NCBI GenBank assembly: GCA_029780695.1
Contig: JAKOYD010000109.1
Location: 1 to 58,062, forward strand
DNA from: Pseudomonadota bacterium
GTDB lineage: Bacteria; Pseudomonadota; Gammaproteobacteria; Burkholderiales; Burkholderiaceae_C
Direction of reading: 5' to 3'
Length of the DNA: 58,062 nt
Notes under the pieces: model-generated
What the model was told of the DNA's origin: nothing
The model's input: only the letters and a program-made list of their open reading frames with translations
The model's database searches: none
Made by a program: the position numbers and the translations under genes
Part shown: piece after piece, positions 52,433 to 58,062 of the stretch
How the letters are laid out: each line of letters begins with the position of its first letter
Position numbering within the stretch: the first letter of the stretch is position 1

Positions 52433-52667
52433 CGCCGCCTGCACTGAAAACCCTTGAACGCAAAGGGCGCGAAGATGGCAGATGGCGCAAAAGTCGCCCA
52501 AAAGCCACTTCAGCGTTTCTGCGATTTTTGCCAAGCCTTGGCGCCCTTTTGCGTTCAAACTCTGCATCAAAAACCATAGCTGAACGCGCCGACTAGACAA
52601 GCGCCAACGCCCTTTTCGACCCGAATTTTCCACGGCCCCAGGCCGCGTCTGAGACAATCCTGCCCTC
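52433..52667. other. Intergenic repeats before the M50 protease gene
   Basis: A family-B-like inverted pair (TTGAACGCAAAGGGCGC at 52454-52470; GCGCCCTTTTGCGTTCAA at 52541-52558) is followed by a family-A repeat (52567-52622). There is no gene. A promoter for the downstream genes probably lies in the last 45 bp. Confidence 0.6.
52567..52622 (+). repeat. Family-A repeat before the M50 protease gene
   Basis: 'catcaaaaaccatagctgaa' and 'cgactagacaagcgccaacg' form a well-preserved copy resembling that at 20531. Confidence 0.7.
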
Positions 52668-53336
52668 ATGGATTTCGCGCACATCATTCAAACCATCGCC
52701 ATCTACGCCCTGCCGGTGCTGTTCGCCATCACCGTGCACGAGGCGGCGCATGGCTACGTGGCGCGCCATTTTGGCGACGGCACGGCGGCCTTTCTGGGGC
52801 GCGTTACGCTCAACCCGCTCAAGCACATCGACCCGATGGGCACCATCGCGATGCCGCTGTTCCTGTATGTGGTGACGGGCGGCGCGTTTCTGTTCGGCTA
52901 CGCCAAGCCGGTGCCGGTCAACTTTGGCGCCTTGCGCAACCCGCGCCGCGACAGCCTGTGGGTGGCGCTGGCCGGGCCGGCGTCCAACCTGGTGCAGGCG
53001 CTGGGCTGGGCCGCGCTGCTGTACGTGCTGCGCGGTGCGGGGGTCGAAGAGCGCTTCTTCCTGGAGATGTGCCGCGCCGGCGTGCTGGTCAACGTGATCA
53101 TGTTCGTGTTCAACCTGTTCCCGCTGCCGCCGCTGGACGGCGGGCGCATCGTCACCAGCCTGCTGCCGCCGCGCCTGGCCATTCCGTTCAGCCGCATCGA
53201 GCCGTGGGGCTTCTTCATCGTCATGGGGCTGATCGTGGCCGGCGTCATCAGCAAGCTGTGGATGCTGCCGCTGATGTCCGTCACTTTCCGTTTCATCGAC
53301 CTGCTGCTGTCGCCGCTGGCGGCGGTGTTTCGCTAG
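52668..53336 (+). CDS. Site-2 protease-like M50 membrane metalloprotease
   Basis: The 222-residue multi-spanning protein has the zinc motif HEAAH (His24, Glu25, His28) in its first TM helix and the third ligand Asp157 in PPLDGGRIVTSLL. It lacks PDZ and CBS domains, so it belongs to the small 'M50B-like' group close to SpoIVFB-type fold but without a known substrate. It lies 14 bp before trpS in the same direction. Confidence 0.9.
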   Translation: MDFAHIIQTIAIYALPVLFAITVHEAAHGYVARHFGDGTAAFLGRVTLNPLKHIDPMGTIAMPLFLYVVTGGAFLFGYAKPVPVNFGALRNPRRDSLWVALAGPASNLVQALGWAALLYVLRGAGVEERFFLEMCRAGVLVNVIMFVFNLFPLPPLDGGRIVTSLLPPRLAIPFSRIEPWGFFIVMGLIVAGVISKLWMLPLMSVTFRFIDLLLSPLAAVFR

Positions 53337-53350
53337 TTTTCCTGGTTTTC

Positions 53351-54652
53351 ATGAGCGCTCAACAACCCCTTCGCGTCCTCACCGGCATCACCACCACGGG
53401 CACGCCGCACCTGGGCAACTACGTCGGCTCGATCCGCGCCTCGGTGCGCGCCAGCCAGCAGCCGGGCGTGCAAAGCTTTTACTTTCTGGCCGACTACCAC
53501 GCGCTGATCAAGTGCGACGAGCCGGCGCGCATCCAGCGGTCGACGCTGGAGATCGCCGCCAGCTGGCTGGCCGCGGGCCTGGACCCGGAGCGCGTCACGT
53601 TTTACCGCCAGTCCGACGTTCCCGAAATTCCCGAGCTGACCTGGCTGCTGACCTGCGTCACCGGCAAGGGTCTGCTCAACCGCGCCCACGCCTACAAGGC
53701 CATGCTGGACAAAAACGCGGCCGCCGGGGCCGACCCCGACAGCGACGTCACCGCCGGCCTGTTCATGTACCCGGTGCTGATGGGCGCCGACATCCTGATG
53801 TTCAAGGCGCATCAGGTGCCGGTGGGGCGCGACCAGATCCAGCACATCGAGATGGCGCGCGACATGGCCGCCAGCTTCAATCATTTGTACGGCGAACATC
53901 TGGTGCTGCCCGAGGCACTGATCGACAGCAACGTGGCCTTGCTGCCCGGCCTGGACGGCCGCAAGATGAGCAAGAGCTACGACAACACCATCGCCCTGTT
54001 CGGCCCGCGCGAGCAGCTGCGCAAGCAGATCATGGGCATCGTGACCGATTCGCGCGCGCCGGGCGAACCCAAGGACACCGAAGGTTCGGCGCTCTACCAG
54101 ATCTACCGCGCCTTCGCCGACGACGCCGAAGCCGCCGCCTTCGCGCAGGCCTTTGCCGACGGCATTGGCTGGGGCGACGCCAAGCAGCAGCTGTTCGAGC
54201 GCATTGACCGCGAGATCGGCCCCATGCGCGAACGCTACCAGCACCTGATCGCCCACCCGCAAGAAGTCGAGCGCCTGCTGCTGGCCGGGGCCGAAAAAGC
54301 CCGCGCGCTGGCCACCCCCTTCATGGCCGAGCTGCGCCACGCTGTCGGCTTGCGGTCTTTGCAGGCCTCTGCGCAGGCTCAGAGCGCGCAGACAGCTACC
54401 AAAACTGTAGCTGCCAGCTTCAAGCAATACCGCGAGGCCGATGGCCGCTTCTACTTCAAGCTGGTCGATGCAGCCGGCCAGGTGCTGCTGCAAAGCCGCG
54501 GCTTCGAATCACCCCGCGAAGCGGGCCAGGCCGTCAAGCGCCTGCAGACCGAAGGCGCCGCCGCGCTGGCATCACTGGCCCCCCAGCTCGACCTGGACGC
54601 CAGCCAGCCCGATGCGCCGCTGCGGCAGGCACTGGCGCAGCTCAAAGTGTGA
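53351..54652 (+). CDS. trpS: Tryptophanyl-tRNA synthetase with C-terminal extension
   Basis: The 433-residue class I synthetase has the HIGH-like TGTPHLGNYVGSIRAS, PVGRDQIQHIEMARDM and the KMSKS motif GRKMSKSYDNTI. The catalytic and anticodon-binding parts end near residue 335. A linker follows, coded by a family-A-like repeat (54364-54421). A small DUF1508/YegP-like domain comes next (FKQYREADGRFYFKLVDA, LLQSRGFESPREA). Such tails occur in related betaproteobacterial TrpS. The domain's role is unknown. The gene is probably co-transcribed with the M50 protease. Confidence 0.93.
   Translation: MSAQQPLRVLTGITTTGTPHLGNYVGSIRASVRASQQPGVQSFYFLADYHALIKCDEPARIQRSTLEIAASWLAAGLDPERVTFYRQSDVPEIPELTWLLTCVTGKGLLNRAHAYKAMLDKNAAAGADPDSDVTAGLFMYPVLMGADILMFKAHQVPVGRDQIQHIEMARDMAASFNHLYGEHLVLPEALIDSNVALLPGLDGRKMSKSYDNTIALFGPREQLRKQIMGIVTDSRAPGEPKDTEGSALYQIYRAFADDAEAAAFAQAFADGIGWGDAKQQLFERIDREIGPMRERYQHLIAHPQEVERLLLAGAEKARALATPFMAELRHAVGLRSLQASAQAQSAQTATKTVAASFKQYREADGRFYFKLVDAAGQVLLQSRGFESPREAGQAVKRLQTEGAAALASLAPQLDLDASQPDAPLRQALAQLKV
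54364..54421 (+). repeat. Family-A repeat inside the trpS linker
   Basis: 'gctcagagcgcgcagacagc' and 'taccaaaactgtagctgcca' match the family and encode the Ala/Gln/Ser/Thr-rich linker between the two TrpS parts. Confidence 0.55.
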
Positions 54653-54756
54653 CCCTGAGCCTACAGATGTAAAAAAATACGGGTAGGTGTAACTCCGCAT
54701 ACTGGACGGGAGAATCTATTACAGTCAAAATAGAACTAGGTCTTAGGAGTTATGTT

Positions 54757-55362
54757 TTGGCTATCTATGTGATCGACGATCACCCCCTGATGCGCGAAGC
54801 CATCGTGATGCTGCTGCGTCGCGTGCGGCCCGGCTCGGAGGTGGTGGAACTCTCCAAATTGTCGGACCTGGGACGGGCCGTGACCACGCGTGGCGCACCC
54901 ACCTTGTTTTGTCTCGATCTCGGTCTGCCCGACACGATGGCGACCTCGGGCGTCTCGCTGCTCAAGGGCATTTACCCCAACGTGCCCCTGGCGGTGATTT
55001 CTGCGCGGCCGGCGTCCGAGGTGGAAGAATCGTGCCGCGAAGCCGGCGCCGACGTCTACATCGAGAAGGGGGCTGGCGCCAGCGAAATTGCCAACGCCCT
55101 GCGCGCCATGTTGCTGACCGATAGCGAGTTTGACGAACTCGACGGCGACGCTGAAAAGCCGCCCACCAAGTTGTCCAAGCGTCAAAAGCAGCTGATCGTG
55201 ATGCTGGACAACGGGCTATCCAACCGCGAGATCGCGGAGGCGCTGGGCATCAGCGAACACACGGTGAAGGTGCATCTGTGGCGGCTGTTCCGCCGACTGG
55301 GCGTCAAGAGCCGGACGCAGACCCTGCACTTTGCCCGAATGAACGGTCTGCTGCACGGCTGA
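54757..55362 (+). CDS. NarL/LuxR-family response regulator
   Basis: The 201-residue protein has a receiver domain (about 1-120) with acidic pocket Asp7-Asp8, phospho-acceptor Asp54 in LFCLDLGLPD and Lys in YIEKGAGA. A LuxR-type HTH follows (about 137-195: LSKRQKQLIVMLDNGLSNRE, ALGISEHTVKVHLWRLFRRL). The start is TTG at 54757, preceded by AGGAG at 54745-54749; no in-frame ATG fits before the first strand. Its last 59 bases overlap the end of the convergent histidine kinase gene, its likely partner. Target genes are unknown. Confidence 0.92.
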   Translation: MAIYVIDDHPLMREAIVMLLRRVRPGSEVVELSKLSDLGRAVTTRGAPTLFCLDLGLPDTMATSGVSLLKGIYPNVPLAVISARPASEVEESCREAGADVYIEKGAGASEIANALRAMLLTDSEFDELDGDAEKPPTKLSKRQKQLIVMLDNGLSNREIAEALGISEHTVKVHLWRLFRRLGVKSRTQTLHFARMNGLLHG

Positions 55363-56728
55363 GCTGCTGCACCGGCAGGGCAAGCGGCGCGCTTACCCTG
55401 AACACGGTGCCAACGCCTTGGCGTGAATTGAGCGATACGTCGCACCACAGCTGCTCTGACAGCCGGCGCACGATGGACAGCCCCAGACCAAAGCCTTCCG
55501 CGGCGGCCGCGCCATCGATCTGATAGAACTCGTCAAAAATCCGGTCCTGCTCTTGTGGGGCGATGCCCGGGCCGGTGTCCCACACTTCAAACACGACGCG
55601 GTCAGCGCGTCGGCGCGCCGCCAGCAGCACCGCCCCTTGCGAGGTGTAGCGAATGGCGTTGCCCAGCAGGTTGCCGATGACGCGCCGCAGCAACACGGGG
55701 TCGGAATACAGGCTCGCCTGAACCGGACGCACGCGCAACGCCAGGCCCTTTTGCCGGGCCATGGTGTCGAATTGCGTGCCCAGTTCTTCCAGCAATGCGG
55801 CGACATCGACCGACTTGGGCTGAACCAGGAACTGGCCGGTGTCCAGCTTGGCCAGGTCGAACATCGAATCGAACAGCGCGTTGATGGCCCGGGTCGAGCG
55901 CATAATCTTGGGGCCCAGCTCGTCGGCCAGGGTCGGCTCGTTGCTGAGCAATTCGGAATAGATGCCCAGCGCGCTGACGGGCTGCTTCAAGTCGTGCGCG
56001 GCGCCCGCCACAAAGCGGTCCTTGAAGCGCGACGCCTCTTCCACCGCGCGCTTTTGTTCACGCAGCGACTGGATCAGGATCGCGTTTTGATAGGTCAGGT
56101 CGATGCTTCTGCCGTAGATTTCGCTCAGATACTTGGAAATACGCAGCAGCAGGAGCCAATAGCCGCCCAGCACCAGCGGAAACCATAAATTGGACGAGTG
56201 CTCGCGCACCTCTGGCCACATGGCCGTCGCCAGCGCGACCGACAGCGTCACGCTGCCGAAATAGATCAGCAGGAAAGTTCGCGTCAGACGCAGATGCGCG
56301 GACATCCAGGCGATGGCCACCGCGCCCACCCCTGCGATCAACATCCAGCACACCACTTCTGACTGCGGCGGCAGACGCCCCTGGAAGACCAGCGGCCAGA
56401 CACCCCAGCCGATGGGGTTCAACATCCAGAACCAGCGGCGGTTTCTGATGTAGGCCAGCTGCGCCCCCACGTCACCCTGTGCGGTCACCACGGCGTAGCC
56501 CCGCAGAAATACCACGCGAATCACCGCGATGCACAGCGAGACCGTCAGCACGCCGCCCAGCGTCCAGGGCGAGACATGGCCCCAGCAGAACCACGTGAGT
56601 GCCGCCAGCACCAGCAGCGCGGGCCGCTGGGACGCGTCCATGCCCGTCATCAGGGTGGACAGGCGCGTGGCTTCGATCCAGTCGGCCTGCGAACTGCCTT
56701 GGACCGATTGGACGGTTTGATCGGGCAT
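55304..56728 (-). CDS. Membrane sensor histidine kinase
   Basis: The 474-residue kinase has an N-terminal membrane region of about six TM helices (about 30-195) with no large periplasmic loop. A short coiled segment and HisKA domain follow, with His245 in AGAAHDLKQPVSALGIYSEL. The HATPase domain has the N box NLLGNAIRYTSQG, G1 VWDTGPGIAPQEQ and G2 GFGLGLSIVRRL. The HDLKQP box places it near hybrid-free RpfC/TodS-like HPK subgroups. It converges on a LuxR-type regulator gene with a 59-bp coding overlap. The signal is unknown; it may sense within the membrane. Confidence 0.92.
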   Translation of the reverse strand: MPDQTVQSVQGSSQADWIEATRLSTLMTGMDASQRPALLVLAALTWFCWGHVSPWTLGGVLTVSLCIAVIRVVFLRGYAVVTAQGDVGAQLAYIRNRRWFWMLNPIGWGVWPLVFQGRLPPQSEVVCWMLIAGVGAVAIAWMSAHLRLTRTFLLIYFGSVTLSVALATAMWPEVREHSSNLWFPLVLGGYWLLLLRISKYLSEIYGRSIDLTYQNAILIQSLREQKRAVEEASRFKDRFVAGAAHDLKQPVSALGIYSELLSNEPTLADELGPKIMRSTRAINALFDSMFDLAKLDTGQFLVQPKSVDVAALLEELGTQFDTMARQKGLALRVRPVQASLYSDPVLLRRVIGNLLGNAIRYTSQGAVLLAARRRADRVVFEVWDTGPGIAPQEQDRIFDEFYQIDGAAAAEGFGLGLSIVRRLSEQLWCDVSLNSRQGVGTVFRVSAPLALPVQQLSRAADRSFGQSAGSASGS

Positions 56729-56779
56729 GCGAAAGCGGTGATGCGATGAAACGAGGGACGCGCGGAGCCGTTGCCCCGA

Positions 56780-57868
56780 TCAAACGTCGGTATGCGGTGC
56801 CTGCGCCACACCACCGCACTGCGCGCGCTGGCGCAGCGCGTGCTCCATCACCACCAGCGCCAGCAGCGCTTCCAGAATGGGCGTGGCGCGGATGCCGACG
56901 CAGGGGTCGTGGCGGCCCTTGGTGATCACCTCAACCGGTTCGTCCGCCAGATTGACCGACGTCCGCGGCACCAGGATCGAGCTGGTGGGCTTGATGGCCA
57001 CGGCCACCTCCAGGTCCTGGCCGTTGCTGATGCCGCCCAGCACGCCGCCGTCATGGTTGCTGGCAAAGCGGCCGCCCGGCAGCAGGCTGTCGCCGTGGGT
57101 GCTGCCCTTGCGCGCCACGCTGGCGAAGCCGTCGCCGATCTCCACGCCCTTGACCGCGTTCAGCCCCATCATGGCCTTGGCGATGTCGGCGTCCAGCCGG
57201 TCGTACAGCGGCTCGCCCAAGCCCACCGGCACGCGCTGCGCCGTCACGCGCAACCGCGCGCCACAGCTGTCGCCCGACTTGCGCAGCGCGTTCATGTAGT
57301 CCTCGATGGCCGACGTGTCGGCTACCGGGGCGAAGAAAGGGTTGTGGGCCACGTGCGCCCAGTCCTCGAAGCCGATGGGCAACTCGCCCACCTGGGTCAT
57401 GCAGCCGCGGAAGGTGGTGCCGTACTGCTGGTGCAGCCATTTGCGGGCCACCGCGCCGGCGGCCACCGTGGGCGCCGTCAGGCGCGCCGACGAGCGCCCG
57501 CCGCCGCGCGGGTCGCGCAAACCGTACTTGCGGTGGTAGGTGTAGTCGGCATGGCCGGGGCGAAAGGTCTGGGCGACGTCGCCGTAGTCCTTGCTGCGCT
57601 GGTCCTGGTTGCGGATCAGCAGGCAGATGGGCGTGCCCGTGGTAAGGCCCTGGTAGACGCCGGACAGGATTTCGACCTGGTCCGGCTCGTTGCGCTGGGT
57701 GACGAACTTGCTGGTGCCGGGGCGGCGGCGGTCCAGCTCGGGCTGAATGTCCGCCTCGGACAGCGCCATGCCGGGCGGGCAGCCGTCGATCACGCAGCCA
57801 ATCGCCGGGCCGTGGGATTCACCAAAATTCGTGACGGCAAACAGGTTGCCGAGGGTGTTGCCGCTCAT
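56780..57868 (-). CDS. aroC: Chorismate synthase
   Basis: The 362-residue enzyme makes chorismate from EPSP with reduced FMN. Motifs are [48 protein letters not shown] FMN region ([20 protein letters not shown]), and [20 protein letters not shown] near the C-terminal half. Start at the ATG at 57868 (MSGNTLGN). A GTG further upstream is in frame but lies in the RNA-like hairpin region. It is followed on the same strand, after about 50 bp, by the histidine kinase gene. Confidence 0.96.
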   Translation of the reverse strand: MSGNTLGNLFAVTNFGESHGPAIGCVIDGCPPGMALSEADIQPELDRRRPGTSKFVTQRNEPDQVEILSGVYQGLTTGTPICLLIRNQDQRSKDYGDVAQTFRPGHADYTYHRKYGLRDPRGGGRSSARLTAPTVAAGAVARKWLHQQYGTTFRGCMTQVGELPIGFEDWAHVAHNPFFAPVADTSAIEDYMNALRKSGDSCGARLRVTAQRVPVGLGEPLYDRLDADIAKAMMGLNAVKGVEIGDGFASVARKGSTHGDSLLPGGRFASNHDGGVLGGISNGQDLEVAVAIKPTSSILVPRTSVNLADEPVEVITKGRHDPCVGIRATPILEALLALVVMEHALRQRAQCGGVAQAPHTDV

Positions 57869-57899
57869 TGGTAGACGTTGGTTCCTAAATTGAATAAAT

Positions 57900-58062
57900 C
57901 CAGGAGCGAACGCCCCCTTCCAAACCGTGCATGCGGATTTCCCGCACACGGCTTACCAGTGGTCTGTCGGCTCGCAGCATTACGCGGACTCCCGTTTTCT
58001 TCCGGGAGGTTTGCCGGCATAGCGGATGGTGCCTCGCAGGCGATACAACCCAAGGTGTTCAA
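57900..58062 (-). other. Possible group II intron fragment upstream of aroC
   Basis: On the minus strand this region reads AAGCCGTGTGCGGGAAATCC then GCATGCACGGTTTGGAAGGG. This forms a bulged hairpin (57925-57951, CCGTG..TGCGG/CCGCA..CACGG). Sequence of this style (GCCGxATGCGG...CCGCATGxACGGTT) is, in my recollection, a recurrent structural element flanking the reverse-transcriptase gene of bacterial group II introns. The element runs off the window edge, so neither the RT nor the intron boundary is visible. Translation of the minus frame gives no recognised protein. Confidence 0.4.

Noticed and set aside
57865..58062. 65-codon minus-strand open frame at the right edge as a protein gene
   Set aside because: It is dominated by the hairpin sequence and lacks similarity to any family I know; structured RNA or leader is more likely.

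Overview
The window is a GC-rich chromosomal segment of a betaproteobacterium, most likely of the family Comamonadaceae (Acidovorax/Ottowia/Comamonas-like). This rests on gene content and order (pcm-like/rhodanese/TolC/waaA, hrcA/nadK/recN, mutY/dynamin/mutM/TPR/lolB/ispE/tRNA-Gln/prs/rplY/pth). It also rests on many short intergenic repeats with an AT-rich 'atagct' end and 'gcgcttg/agcgct' cores that I associate with this family. The assignment is inference; no 16S gene is present.

Layout. 1-201: end of an IS5-type element cut by the window edge. 225-4330: orphan hydantoinase B subunit, LysR regulator and divergent glutaryl-CoA dehydrogenase. 4323-9126: AT-richer DUF4236 gene, EVE-domain protein, SrkA-type kinase and PhoD phosphatase. 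9376-17861: TetR operator, TetR regulator, RND adaptor and RND pump, then a PCMT-like protein, rhodanese and a TolC-type channel that could complete the efflux system. 17912-19087: exosortase H and its companion. 19159-26023: waaA, phosphomannomutase/phosphoglucomutase, Ada/AlkA fusion, ogt, EamA transporter and riboflavin synthase. 26273-27553: an IPTL-CTERM surface protein, the expected type of exosortase H substrate.

27671-41823: two tRNAs apparently in the same transcription unit as hrcA; then nadK, recN-rapZ, and a GO-repair block in which a dynamin-like GTPase lies between mutY and mutM; then TPR-lolB-ispE, tRNA-Gln, prs and rplY. 41848-50740: pth, a ferredoxin, and a Dpp/Opp-type peptide ABC transporter (permeases, ATPases, binding protein) with an amidase. 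This transporter locus is interrupted by a VapBC toxin-antitoxin module with its own palindromic operator. 50881-54652: RNase AM-like PHP protein, YciO-like protein, M50 protease and TrpS with an appended C-terminal domain. 54757-56728: a convergent response regulator/histidine kinase pair whose 3' coding ends overlap. 56780-57868: aroC. 57869-58062: RNA-like hairpin sequence, possibly from a group II intron.

The two most connected observations are the exosortase H/IPTL-CTERM pair and the vapBC insertion in the peptide-transporter operon. Superimposed on the genes are at least three families of dispersed small repeats (A, about 16 copies; B, REPIN-like inverted doublets; C, about 100-bp elements). 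Several A copies appear to be translated in frame inside conserved proteins (srkA, waaA, trpS, lolB, dppD/dppF junction, ribE).
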